A stretch of DNA of 19,579 nucleotides from Chryseosolibacter sp036402115 (GTDB lineage: Bacteria > Bacteroidota > Bacteroidia > Cytophagales > Cyclobacteriaceae), in assembly GCA_036402115.1 (NCBI GenBank), contig DASWTM010000305.1, forward strand, positions 1 through 19,579, read 5' to 3'. This document shows positions 1 to 7,371 of the stretch, in pieces; positions within the stretch are counted from its first letter, which is position 1, and every line of letters starts with the position of its first letter. Position numbers and translations under genes: made by a program. The notes under the pieces are model-generated. The model was not told the DNA's origin and ran no database searches. It worked only from the letters and a program-made list of their open reading frames with translations.

Positions 1-541
1 GCAATACTTCATCCGCAAGTTTTCCGCACTTGAAAGTAAAGACGTTGTTGTCATTGCTCCGGAAGGCCTTTCGCGATTCTATCTCGAACCCATCGAAGGT
101 GCAGGGCGAAAAAGCAATCGCGTTGGCGCCACATGGATGACCAAAGAAGATCGCCTTGTCGACATCGAAAACTATATGAACTACCTCGATTCAGTCTTTG
201 CTACTACGGTCGGCAATCGAGACGTGCCTGTCTCCGTACTTGGATTTTCTCAAGGCTCCGCCACAGCATCACGGTGGATTTTAAGCCAGAACATACGCTT
301 TAACAGACTTATCCTGTGGGCTGGAATCCTCCCAACGGATATGGACTTCCAGCTTGGCGCGGATGTGCTGAAAGACAAATCAGTGGTGATGGTCTATGGT
401 AAGCAAGATCCGTTTCTGACGGATGCACGATTCACGGAGATGAAATCGCTGGTGGAAAAACTAAATACGAAGGTAGATATTGTCACGTTCGAAGGTGGGC
501 ATGATATCGAAGAGAGCTGTCTGCTTCGGCTATTTTTATAG
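1..541 (+). CDS. alpha/beta hydrolase (phospholipase/carboxylesterase-like), 5' end outside window
   Basis: The reading frame is open from base 2, so an ATG at 137 is internal and the gene begins before the window; about 179 residues are visible. The nucleophile elbow GFSQGS puts the catalytic Ser at codon 248-250. A likely acid lies in the GKQDPF segment and the catalytic His in GGHDI near the C-terminus, the usual Ser-Asp-His order of the family. The APEG segment upstream also fits a small cytoplasmic esterase of the carboxylesterase/phospholipase type. Substrate is unknown. The protein ends soon after the His, as is normal, so I do not read the short tail as a frameshift. It converges on the SDR gene, with an inverted repeat between them. 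Confidence 0.8.
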   Translation, partial: QYFIRKFSALESKDVVVIAPEGLSRFYLEPIEGAGRKSNRVGATWMTKEDRLVDIENYMNYLDSVFATTVGNRDVPVSVLGFSQGSATASRWILSQNIRFNRLILWAGILPTDMDFQLGADVLKDKSVVMVYGKQDPFLTDARFTEMKSLVEKLNTKVDIVTFEGGHDIEESCLLRLFL

Positions 542-542
542 C

Positions 543-608
543 CACAAAGACTCCAAGACTCTAGGGAACACCAAGAAAGTTGCGCCAAGCTCTTGGTGAG
601 TCTTCGTG
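543..608. repeat. imperfect two-tier inverted repeat after the hydrolase stop
   Basis: CACCAAG at 569-575 pairs perfectly with CTTGGTG at 592-598, and CACAAAGACT at 543-552 pairs with AGTCTTCGTG at 599-608 with one mismatch, leaving a one-sided bulge at 553-568. It starts just after the hydrolase stop and lies between convergent genes, so it may act as a bidirectional terminator. The sequence style resembles dispersed intergenic repeats of Bacteroidota; this is inferred, as no second copy is seen in the window. Confidence 0.45.
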
Positions 609-642
609 CGTTGCCGAAGGTCCAGCGTTTTCGCGGGAGTGG

Positions 643-1398
643 CTATGAACGATTCACAAGTGTAGCCGCGCCTTGTGCGGTTGGGAATACTGTAATGTCG
701 GCCAGTACCACATGCTTTGGAGCAGATAAAACATACAGAATAATATCCGCGATATCCTCTCCCCGCAGCGGCTCAATGCCTTTGTAAACATTGGCGGCAC
801 GTTCTGCATCACCTTTGAATCGTACTACTGAAAATTCTGTTTCCACGAGACCAGGATTGATCGAAGTCACTTTAATCCCGAACGGATTCAAGTCCATGCG
901 AATACCACGAGTGACTGCATCGACAGCAAATTTGCTCGCACAGTAGACATTTCCGTTGGTGTACACTTCTTTGCCTGCGATCGAACCAATATTGATCACA
1001 TGACCTGATTTCCGTTCCGTCATTCCCGGAATCACTTCACGTGAGACGTACAACAAGCCCTTGACATTGATATCAATCATTGCATCCCAATCTTCCACAC
1101 TTCCGGATTGAATCGGATCGAGCCCGTGGGCATTACCTGCGTTGTTGATAAGAATGTCGATCTTCTTCCATTGTGTTGGCAAAGATGCAATCTCCTTCTT
1201 CACGGCAGCATAGTCGCGTACGTCAAACGAAAGTGTTGTTACTTCTGTTTGCTTCGACAAATCAGCTTTTAGAGCATCCAGTCGTTCTTTCCTTCTGCCG
1301 CAAAGGATCAGTTTGTAATTGTTTGAAGCAAGAAGTTTGGCGGTAGCTTCACCGATACCGGAAGTAGCGCCCGTAATGAGTGCGATTCTTTTATCCAT
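643..1398 (-). CDS. short-chain dehydrogenase/reductase, YdfG-like (NADP-dependent 3-hydroxy acid / serine dehydrogenase type)
   Basis: 251 residues, a standard length for a classical SDR. It shows the N-terminal Rossmann motif TGATSGIG (9-16), with GRR after strand 2 suggesting NADP(H) preference, NNAG (85-88), and catalytic Ser139, Tyr152 and Lys156 (YCASK). The whole protein matches my memory of the E. coli YdfG pattern (SVEDWDAMID, TEFSVVRFKGD), a family that oxidises L-allo-threonine, serine and 3-hydroxy acids and also reduces malonic semialdehyde. Its ATG overlaps the last base of the porT stop (TAATG), so it is the last gene of the ubiE-porT operon and probably translationally coupled. 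Nothing obvious links its activity to type IX secretion. The true substrate is unproven. Confidence 0.9.
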   Translation of the reverse strand: MDKRIALITGATSGIGEATAKLLASNNYKLILCGRRKERLDALKADLSKQTEVTTLSFDVRDYAAVKKEIASLPTQWKKIDILINNAGNAHGLDPIQSGSVEDWDAMIDINVKGLLYVSREVIPGMTERKSGHVINIGSIAGKEVYTNGNVYCASKFAVDAVTRGIRMDLNPFGIKVTSINPGLVETEFSVVRFKGDAERAANVYKGIEPLRGEDIADIILYVLSAPKHVVLADITVFPTAQGAATLVNRS

Positions 1399-2144
1399 TA
1401 CTGGAAAAGGAAATAAAGTGTGATCGTGTTTGTGTTCACGCGTTGAAGAGGCTGACCATAAATATTGTTGGTGTTATCAAGCACATTTACGATCCCCCGT
1501 GAGAAGCGAAGCTCCGGTGAAAATTTGAACAGGGGATAATAAATGTCAAGACCGAATCCGACATCCAGACTGAGATTGCTGCCTGTTACTTCCAATGTAG
1601 TTGTCGTGTTCTCAAGTTTTTTCTTTCCTGATGCTTCAATCGCGGGCTTGATTCCACCAATCATATACATGCGGAGATTTTCCCTCCGCTCAGACTTGAA
1701 CTTTAATAAAATTGGGAATTCAACCATGGTAGTTTCGACAATTTCTTCACGATTGGCCTGATCATCGGTGTAGCGATAAAGCAATCTGTTCTCATAGAAT
1801 GCCACGGTTGGTGTCAATCGTAAGTCGAGGAGGTCCGCCACCTTGTAGTTCATGATGAAGCCCAATGAAAACCCCGGAGACCAGTCTGGCTCAACAGCAA
1901 ACAGCGTATCGAATTCTTGTGTTACAAACCTATCTGAGTATTTTAATTGGTATGCAGCCGTGTGCAGGCCAATGAGAAATCCGTAGGTCAGTTTCTTTTG
2001 ATCGTAATTGGGGTTATTACGTTTTACCCAGCTCGTTTTTTTTTGTTGCGCTCCGGCATGTTGTGCAGCCACCAGCAGCAACATCGCTACGATTATTTTC
2101 GCGCAGTATAAATTGAGCTTATTCCAAAAGTGAGTGGTTCGCAT
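1398..2144 (-). CDS. porT: PorT family outer membrane beta-barrel protein (type IX secretion)
   Basis: 248 residues with a signal peptide ending near AQHAGAQ (about residue 32), then alternating hydrophobic/polar strands and a C-terminal aromatic ending (TLYFLFQ) typical of an outer membrane beta-barrel. Length, pattern and position directly after ubiE fit PorT/SprT, a protein needed for type IX secretion in Porphyromonas gingivalis and Flavobacterium johnsoniae. The ATG at 2144 lies inside ubiE, a 52-nt overlap; Met21 is too close to the cleavage site to give a good signal peptide, so the upstream ATG is preferred. Upstream bases are A-rich without a Shine-Dalgarno site. The alternative is a generic PorT-fold barrel with another role. 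The family call rests on recognition, not on a search. Confidence 0.8.
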   Translation of the reverse strand: MRTTHFWNKLNLYCAKIIVAMLLLVAAQHAGAQQKKTSWVKRNNPNYDQKKLTYGFLIGLHTAAYQLKYSDRFVTQEFDTLFAVEPDWSPGFSLGFIMNYKVADLLDLRLTPTVAFYENRLLYRYTDDQANREEIVETTMVEFPILLKFKSERRENLRMYMIGGIKPAIEASGKKKLENTTTTLEVTGSNLSLDVGFGLDIYYPLFKFSPELRFSRGIVNVLDNTNNIYGQPLQRVNTNTITLYFLFQ

Positions 2145-2815
2145 GTTGTGTTTTTAAATCCAACTTTTTGGAGAATGTTTACGAAGTCTTTTCCATCGGG
2201 AAAGGCATCAACCGACTCGGGCAAATACGTGTAGGCTGATTTATCTTTCGAAACAAGTCTACCGATGTTAGGCAAAATGTTCTTAAAATAAAAGTTATAC
2301 CCCTGTTTGAATGGAAAGCGCTTTGGCCGCGAAAATTCCAATACCACAAGCATCGCTCCGGGCTTCATCACTCTCAGGATCTCAGCAAGTCCTTTTTCGA
2401 GATTTTCGAAATTCCTCACTCCAAACCCAACGGTTACGGCATCGAACTTATTACCTTCAAATTGGAGATTTTCCGAATCACCCTGCAAAAGCTCAACTTT
2501 TGGCGACAATTGGCGGCTGACGACTTTCTTTCGTCCGACTTCCAGCATGCCCTCCGAAATATCCACGCCAATCACTTTATCAGGATTCAAATCCAGTGCC
2601 TGCAATGCGAAGTCACCTGTTCCAGTCGCGACATCGAGTATTACTTTCGGGTTAAGGGGACGCAATAATTTAATTGCCTTTTTACGCCATCCGCGGTCTA
2701 TTCCGAGGCTCAGGAAGTGGTTCAAAAAGTCATAGCTGCTGCTGATGTTGTTAAACATCTTCGCGACCTGGTCTTTTTTTCCCGATGATTCCTCTTTGTA
2801 TGGTAATACGGTCAT
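2093..2815 (-). CDS. ubiE: demethylmenaquinone methyltransferase
   Basis: 240 residues, a class I SAM-dependent methyltransferase of the UbiE/MenG family. SAM motif I is DVATGTGDFALQ (from 61), motif II GVDISEGML, then GDSENLQF and the family-specific FDAVTVGFGVRNFENLEKGL followed by MKPGAMLVVLEFSRP. The C-terminal LTFGISSIYTARK is the normal UbiE ending, so the gene is intact although its 3' end overlaps porT. It catalyses the last step of menaquinone synthesis, C-methylation of demethylmenaquinone; menaquinone is the usual Bacteroidota quinone, so a ubiquinone role is unlikely. It is the first gene of the operon, with a 58-bp gap to the OmpA-like gene upstream on the same strand, so it may be co-transcribed with it. 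Confidence 0.95.
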   Translation of the reverse strand: MTVLPYKEESSGKKDQVAKMFNNISSSYDFLNHFLSLGIDRGWRKKAIKLLRPLNPKVILDVATGTGDFALQALDLNPDKVIGVDISEGMLEVGRKKVVSRQLSPKVELLQGDSENLQFEGNKFDAVTVGFGVRNFENLEKGLAEILRVMKPGAMLVVLEFSRPKRFPFKQGYNFYFKNILPNIGRLVSKDKSAYTYLPESVDAFPDGKDFVNILQKVGFKNTTCEPLTFGISSIYTARK

Positions 2816-2873
2816 TGCCGGTATTTCTAAGAATTCCGGGTGAAATTAGGATGATTAATGGTAGGAATGAAAT

Positions 2874-5012
2874 TTAGTTTTGGAGCACTTTGAACTCCAC
2901 ACGCCTGTTGATTTCGCGGCCTTCTTCCTCATCATCGTTGCTAGCTAACGGCTTGCTTTCGCCATAACCGACTGCTTTAATCCTGCGTGGATCAATGCCC
3001 TTCTTGGTCAGGTAATCTTTTACAGCCTCAGCACGTCTTTGCGAAAGTTGCCTGTTATAATCCCACTTTCCGTAAGCATCAGTATGGCCCGAGATCTCCA
3101 CTTTGACGTTCGAGTTTCGAAGCATTGCCTCGAGTTTGTTCAACTCTGTGTAGGAGTCCGTCTTAAATTTCGCTTTGTCGTAATCGAAGTAAATATTCCG
3201 GAGAATTGACGTTACTCCGACTGCAAGTTTGCGCAGTTCGATTGAGCGCGTTAACGTCTTCTCCGTTGTCCCGGCTCCTGCGATGTTGAGGTTCTGGTTA
3301 ACAAACACGTAGCCGTCTTGCTCAACGGAGAGACGGTAATTTTTCGCAGCCTTTTCAGTGATTGTAAATTCGAATACACCCGGTCCTGCAGGCGTAGACT
3401 TTACAATAATATTATCCTTCTGTCCGCTCAATCTCACTTTGGCATTGATTGGCGACTTAGACTCCGCATCCACCACAGTTACAACGTACTTCAATGGAAT
3501 TGTCTTCGGTGGCTCAGGCTTGACCTGCGGCTTCACTGGATCTTTCTTTGGAGGATCAGTCTTTGGCGGGTCATTCTTCACGACCGCAACTGTATCCGTC
3601 TTCGGTTGCTGGACAATTGGATCCTGCTTGGTTGGCTCAGGTTTTACTTCCGCAACAGGCTTCGTCTCCATCGGCTTCACATCCCGCAGCGGCTCGCTTG
3701 ACGTAATGACATAGATGTCCGTGAAGCCCATGCCTTCTTCCCGAACAGACGAATAGTAAGCACGCTTTCCATCAGGAGACGTGATGATGTAAACATCGTT
3801 ATCAGGCGTGTTAATGGGATAGCCTAAGTTCTCTGGCTCAGACCAGTCTTGAGCAGCAGCATCCCATTTTGCTTTATAGATGTCATATCCGCCCATCCCA
3901 GAAGAGAGACCGTTGCTACTAAAGTAAAGCGTTACGTTATCATAGTCGATGAAAGGACCATCTTCATTCTCAGGCGTGTTGATCTTTGGTCCGAGGTTCT
4001 TTACGTTCGACCATTCACCTCGGCTGTCTTTTGTGGCGCGGTAGATATCGGTCTTACCATATCCACCCGGACGATCACTGGTGAAGTAAAGTGTGTTTTC
4101 GTCTTTCGAAATTGAGATCGACTTTTCTTCAAAGCTGGAGTTAATAATACCCGGAAGAGGAATAGGTTCACCCCACGTTCCATCGGATCTTCTTTCGCAA
4201 TAAAGTATATCCCCACCATTTACATCATTGTAGATGAACAGTGTGTTACCATCTGCTGACATCGCAAGACTCGACTCGTGATACAACGTGTTAACTACTG
4301 GGCCGATGTTAGTAGCAAAACCCCAGTTTGGGCCGTTCTTCTTGGTCGTGAAAATGTCTTCGTACGGCAAGTTATCATCGTACACGTTCTGGTTCAGGTT
4401 GTCGTCTTTCCTTCGGGAGGTGAAAACAATTTCGTCTTCGCGTTCACTGAAAACTGCACCGTAGTCATCGTATTCGGAGTTGATTTCCCGGCCAATGTTG
4501 ACGATTGAAAAGTTTTGCGGATTTTGAACATAACGTCTTCCATTCGCAACTTCATTCAATGAACGGTCTACTGTCGCCATGTCAACTTTATCGCGGCCCT
4601 GGTAAGTAGATTTCGTCTGAAGCTTTTGTTTGTAAAGCGTGAAGAATTTTTCAGCGTTAGCGAAATCAAGCCCGTACTGATAACTTCTTCCAATGCGATA
4701 CTCGAGATCAAAACGGTAGGAAGGGTCGTTGCGATAAACGCGAAGGAAAAATTTAACCGCTGCACCACGATTGATTGTGATAAGGTGCAAGTGACCGGCT
4801 TCGTAGTTCGCACGCAGGCTCGTGGTATCAAAGTCGGCAGCCTGAACCATGAGGTCGCGGGCAATGTCCAAAGCTTTCGTTTCGGTCATGACTATTTCAG
4901 CCTGAGTCATCAACTCCTTAGACAGCTCTGGGTTCTGTTCCTGGGCGTTTGTCTGAGAGTAAAAAGCGGTAAAAACAGTTAAAAAAATCAGTATTCTTTT
5001 GATACTGGACAT
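2874..5012 (-). CDS. TPR / PD40 beta-propeller / CRD / OmpA envelope protein, PorE-like
   Basis: 712 residues. The signal peptide runs to about residue 23 (TNAQ) with no lipobox Cys. Residues 30-155 are helical and TPR-like. Residues 185-435 hold five PD40-type blades (for example SKDENTLYFTSDRPGGYGKTDIY-like segments, each ending in a TDIY/YDIY pattern). A Pro/Lys/Glu-rich linker fills 441-505, a carboxypeptidase-regulatory-like beta-sandwich 506-590, and an OmpA C-terminal peptidoglycan-binding domain 603-712 (GHTDAYG at 642-648, GYGESKP, GREINRRVEF). This order equals that described for PorE (PG1058), a T9SS component bound to peptidoglycan, and porT lies two genes away, supporting a T9SS or envelope role. 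However, such proteins have many paralogues in Bacteroidota, and PorE of P. gingivalis is a lipoprotein whereas this one is not. Domain calls are firm; the PorE assignment is tentative. Confidence 0.85.
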   Translation of the reverse strand: MSSIKRILIFLTVFTAFYSQTNAQEQNPELSKELMTQAEIVMTETKALDIARDLMVQAADFDTTSLRANYEAGHLHLITINRGAAVKFFLRVYRNDPSYRFDLEYRIGRSYQYGLDFANAEKFFTLYKQKLQTKSTYQGRDKVDMATVDRSLNEVANGRRYVQNPQNFSIVNIGREINSEYDDYGAVFSEREDEIVFTSRRKDDNLNQNVYDDNLPYEDIFTTKKNGPNWGFATNIGPVVNTLYHESSLAMSADGNTLFIYNDVNGGDILYCERRSDGTWGEPIPLPGIINSSFEEKSISISKDENTLYFTSDRPGGYGKTDIYRATKDSRGEWSNVKNLGPKINTPENEDGPFIDYDNVTLYFSSNGLSSGMGGYDIYKAKWDAAAQDWSEPENLGYPINTPDNDVYIITSPDGKRAYYSSVREEGMGFTDIYVITSSEPLRDVKPMETKPVAEVKPEPTKQDPIVQQPKTDTVAVVKNDPPKTDPPKKDPVKPQVKPEPPKTIPLKYVVTVVDAESKSPINAKVRLSGQKDNIIVKSTPAGPGVFEFTITEKAAKNYRLSVEQDGYVFVNQNLNIAGAGTTEKTLTRSIELRKLAVGVTSILRNIYFDYDKAKFKTDSYTELNKLEAMLRNSNVKVEISGHTDAYGKWDYNRQLSQRRAEAVKDYLTKKGIDPRRIKAVGYGESKPLASNDDEEEGREINRRVEFKVLQN

Positions 5013-5171
5013 CGCTTAAAAAGTTTTATACAATCAAGTTAGGTAAAAAAGTGGATAGGGTTCCAAATGCTAATATATGAAAATCGGGGGATTTCAATGC
5101 AAATTGTCCAGACATAAGGTACGCGAACCTTACATTCTTAGTAATTTGCGCTTAAATCTTTACTTTAAGCG
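5013..5171. promoter_or_regulatory. divergent promoter region between the OmpA-like gene and engB
   Basis: A 159-bp AT-rich gap from which transcription must run both ways. The octamer CGCTTAAA occurs at 5013-5020 and 5149-5156, and its reverse complement at 5164-5171. As a result both divergent ATGs are directly preceded by the same TTTAAGCG. The 5149-5156/5164-5171 pair is a perfect 8-bp inverted repeat with a 7-nt spacer ending at the engB start codon. A 16-bp near-palindrome, AAGGTACGCGAACCTT, lies at 5116-5131 and could be an operator. No convincing -33/-7 promoter pair could be fixed. Confidence 0.5.
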
Positions 5172-5771
5172 ATGGAGATAACGCAGGCCGAGTTCGTGTC
5201 AAGTCATGCCGATGTCAAGAAATCACCCCCTCCCGACAAGCCCGAATTCGCCTTCATTGGGCGATCAAACGTGGGCAAGTCGTCCTTGATTAACATGCTG
5301 ACTAACAAGAAGAAGCTTGCAAAAATATCGGCTACCCCCGGCAAAACCCAAACCATCAACCACTTCATCATCAACAACCAGTGGTACCTGGTCGATCTTC
5401 CCGGCTATGGCTTTGCCAAGACGAGTAGGGATAAGCGGTACGAGTTCGGAAAGATGATCGAGCAATATGTGCTCCAACGCGAAAATCTGAACTGCCTTTT
5501 TATCTTGCTTGACAGCCGACTTGAACCGCAAAAAAACGACTTGTCATTTATCCAGTGGTGCGGTGAACGTGAGGTCCCAATCGCGCTTGTGTTCACGAAG
5601 GCCGACAAGCTTACAAAAAATCAGTTACAGCAAAGTATGGCGCGCTACAAGAAAACGTTGCTCGTCATGTGGGATGAATTGCCGCCCGTTTTTATCACTT
5701 CCTCGACTGAAAAAACAGGCCAGTCGGAGCTCCTGACTTTTATAGCAGAGACGCTGGCACAACAGAAGTAA
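5172..5771 (+). CDS. engB: ribosome biogenesis GTP-binding protein EngB (YihA/YsxC)
   Basis: 199 residues, the normal length for this small TRAFAC GTPase. All G motifs are visible: G1 GRSNVGKSS (30-38), G2 around TPGKTQTIN (55-63), G3 DLPGYG (75-80), G4 TKAD (142-145) and a G5-like ITSSTEKTG. The family acts in the cytoplasm late in 50S subunit assembly and is usually essential. The ATG at 5172 is chosen because it gives the usual start just before FVSSHADV and is the only good one. It is the first gene of a rightward pair with the DUF5606-like gene 32 bp downstream. An 8-bp hairpin ends directly at the start codon and could hide it in mRNA (inference). Confidence 0.95.
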   Translation: MEITQAEFVSSHADVKKSPPPDKPEFAFIGRSNVGKSSLINMLTNKKKLAKISATPGKTQTINHFIINNQWYLVDLPGYGFAKTSRDKRYEFGKMIEQYVLQRENLNCLFILLDSRLEPQKNDLSFIQWCGEREVPIALVFTKADKLTKNQLQQSMARYKKTLLVMWDELPPVFITSSTEKTGQSELLTFIAETLAQQK

Positions 5772-5776
5772 ATGTT

Positions 5777-5784
5777 TAGTTTTG
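5777..5784 (+). promoter_or_regulatory. candidate -7 promoter box (TAGTTTTG)
   Basis: TAGTTTTG matches the Bacteroidota sigma-ABfr -7 consensus TAnnTTTG exactly and lies 20 bp before the DUF5606-like ATG at 5804, in the short gap after engB. No good TTTG -33 element is seen at the expected distance, so this is a weak candidate for a secondary promoter. Confidence 0.3.
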
Positions 5785-5803
5785 TCGCGATTAAAATTCA
5801 GAT

Positions 5804-6295
5804 ATGACGTTAGAAAAAATTGCAACCGTTTCAGGGAAAGGTGGATTGTTTAAAGTTGTTGCGCCAACAAAATCAGGTGTGATCCTCGAATCACTCGATG
5901 AGAATCGCACCAAGCTTATCGCAACTACCAATCACCGATTGTCATTGCTGAATGAGATCTCCATCTACACCACAACAAAAGAAGGAACCGTTCCTTTGGA
6001 AGATGTACTCCGCAAAATCAATAAGGATTTTGCGGATGATCTTGGTGTAGATGCCAATTCAGATGCATCTGAGCTCAAAGCTTTTTTGAAATCGATTCTC
6101 CCTGAGTACGATGAAGATCGCGTATACGTTTCTGATATCAAGAAGCTTGTGAAGTGGTATGATGTGATCCGCAAATACGCTCCTGAATTCTTCACGGCTC
6201 CGAAAGAAGAAAAGAAGGCTGACCCTAAAACTGAAACAGCCCCAGCGAAAGAAGCTGAGGCTGCTCAGGAAAAGCCAAAAAAGAAAAAGTCCTAG
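5804..6295 (+). CDS. DUF5606-like conserved protein
   Basis: 163 residues. It starts MTLEKIATVSGKGGLFKVV, followed by a small beta-rich N-terminal part (to about 60) and an acidic helical part (60-130: LEDVLRKINKDF, LKAFLKSILPEYDEDRVY, DIKKLVKWYDVIRKYAPEF). The last 35 residues are a Lys/Glu/Ala/Pro tail that is probably disordered. No signal peptide or membrane segment is present, so it should be cytoplasmic. I recognise it as the Bacteroidota-specific DUF5606 family, of unknown function. The basic/acidic tail could contact RNA or ribosomes, and its place after engB would fit, but this is only inference. Its stop region overlaps the convergent fbp stop by 4 nt, so any terminator must lie inside coding sequence. 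Confidence 0.85.
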   Translation: MTLEKIATVSGKGGLFKVVAPTKSGVILESLDENRTKLIATTNHRLSLLNEISIYTTTKEGTVPLEDVLRKINKDFADDLGVDANSDASELKAFLKSILPEYDEDRVYVSDIKKLVKWYDVIRKYAPEFFTAPKEEKKADPKTETAPAKEAEAAQEKPKKKKS

Positions 6296-7320
6296 TCTTC
6301 AATAAAGCTCTCGGCTTTTTCGACCATATTTTTCGAGCCGACATAAAACGGTGTACGCTGATGCAACGTTGTTGGATCTAAATCCAGGATTCTTCCTCTG
6401 CCATACGATGCTTTGCCACCGGCTTGTTCAGCAATGAATGCAAGCGCGTTGCATTCGTAGATCAACCGCAGTTTACCATTCGGATCTTTCGCTGTCGCGG
6501 GATAAATGTAAATCCCACCTTTCAGGATATTTCTATGAAAGTCTGCTACCAGCGAACCGATATAACGACCGGTATAGCTTCTGTCTTTACAATATTGAAG
6601 ATACGCCTTGACGGAATTGTCAAAGGAGTTTGCAGATCCTTCATTGATCGAATAAATTTTTCCGTCTGCCGGGATGTGCATGTCGGGATGCGAGAGGAAA
6701 TATTCACCAAGGCTTGGTTCATAGGTGAATCCGTTCACGCCATGACCTGTAGTGTACACGAGCATAGTAGACGATCCATACAAAATATATCCGGCAGCCA
6801 CTTGCTCCGAACCTTTTTGTAAAATGTCTTCCTGCTGGATCGGCATGCCTGCCATTGTCTTGCGCCTGTAGATCGAGAAGATGGTTCCAATTGAAACATT
6901 AACATCAATGTTGGAAGAGCCGTCAAGCGGATCGATAGCAATCACATATTTGCCTTCGTTGTTCAGGTCCACATACGATTCAGATTCTTCCGAGACCAGC
7001 GCACAAACTTCACCGCCCTTCATCAGCGCGCGGGTGAATCGAATGTTAGCAAGCACATCGAGTTTTTGTTGCTGATCACCGGTGTTATTGGTTGATCCAG
7101 CAGCGCCCATGATGTCGATCAACCCTGCTTTATTTACTTCGCGGTTTACTACTTTTGACGCCAGCGCGATGTCACGAAGCAATTGAGAAAGCTCACCACT
7201 GGCATAAGCAAACTGACTTTGATTGTTCTTAATAAAACGGTCAAGAGCAGTTCCGATTGGCTGAGCAATTCTTGACGTTTCCATGCTCATCGAGTAGGCA
7301 TTATTCATTGATCTTCGCAT
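6292..7320 (-). CDS. fbp: class 1 fructose-1,6-bisphosphatase
   Basis: 342 residues, normal for the class I family. The metal-binding SEESE (110-114) and the signature DPLDGSSN (130-137) are intact, with later substrate-binding segments (RYIGSLVADFHRNILKGGIYIYP and GKLRLIYECNALAFIAEQAGGKAS-like) also typical. It hydrolyses fructose-1,6-bisphosphate to fructose-6-phosphate in gluconeogenesis, in the cytoplasm. The start at 7320 adds a short Met-rich leader (Met at residues 1, 5, 11 and 13), so a later ATG at 7308, 7290 or 7284 is possible. A candidate promoter 10-15 bp upstream favours the first. Divergent from the aspartate kinase by 51 bp and convergent with the DUF5606-like gene. Confidence 0.95.
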   Translation of the reverse strand: MRRSMNNAYSMSMETSRIAQPIGTALDRFIKNNQSQFAYASGELSQLLRDIALASKVVNREVNKAGLIDIMGAAGSTNNTGDQQQKLDVLANIRFTRALMKGGEVCALVSEESESYVDLNNEGKYVIAIDPLDGSSNIDVNVSIGTIFSIYRRKTMAGMPIQQEDILQKGSEQVAAGYILYGSSTMLVYTTGHGVNGFTYEPSLGEYFLSHPDMHIPADGKIYSINEGSANSFDNSVKAYLQYCKDRSYTGRYIGSLVADFHRNILKGGIYIYPATAKDPNGKLRLIYECNALAFIAEQAGGKASYGRGRILDLDPTTLHQRTPFYVGSKNMVEKAESFIED

Positions 7321-7335
7321 ATTTATATCCGGGTG

Positions 7336-7371
7336 TAAAGTTACTTCCGCAAACGATTTAGTACAACAAAA
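7336..7371 (-). promoter_or_regulatory. candidate promoter for fbp
   Basis: On the minus strand TTTTGTTG (7371-7364) is followed after 20 bp by TAACTTTA (7343-7336), close to the Bacteroidota TTTG / TAnnTTTG pattern but with A for the last G. It would start transcription about 10 nt before the fbp ATG. The -33 part abuts the kinase start codon, so the two promoters would overlap. Confidence 0.35.

Noticed and set aside
480..541. Frameshift or truncation at the hydrolase C-terminus
   Set aside because: The catalytic His lies in its normal place and proteins of this family end shortly after it; no open continuation with family similarity was seen.
2307..2735. 142-residue plus-strand open frame over ubiE
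   Set aside because: Ser/Thr/Pro-rich shadow of an unmistakable methyltransferase gene.
7321..7371. Lysine riboswitch or attenuator before the aspartate kinase
   Set aside because: Only 51 bp are available, too short for the riboswitch, and no leader peptide or terminator hairpin is seen.
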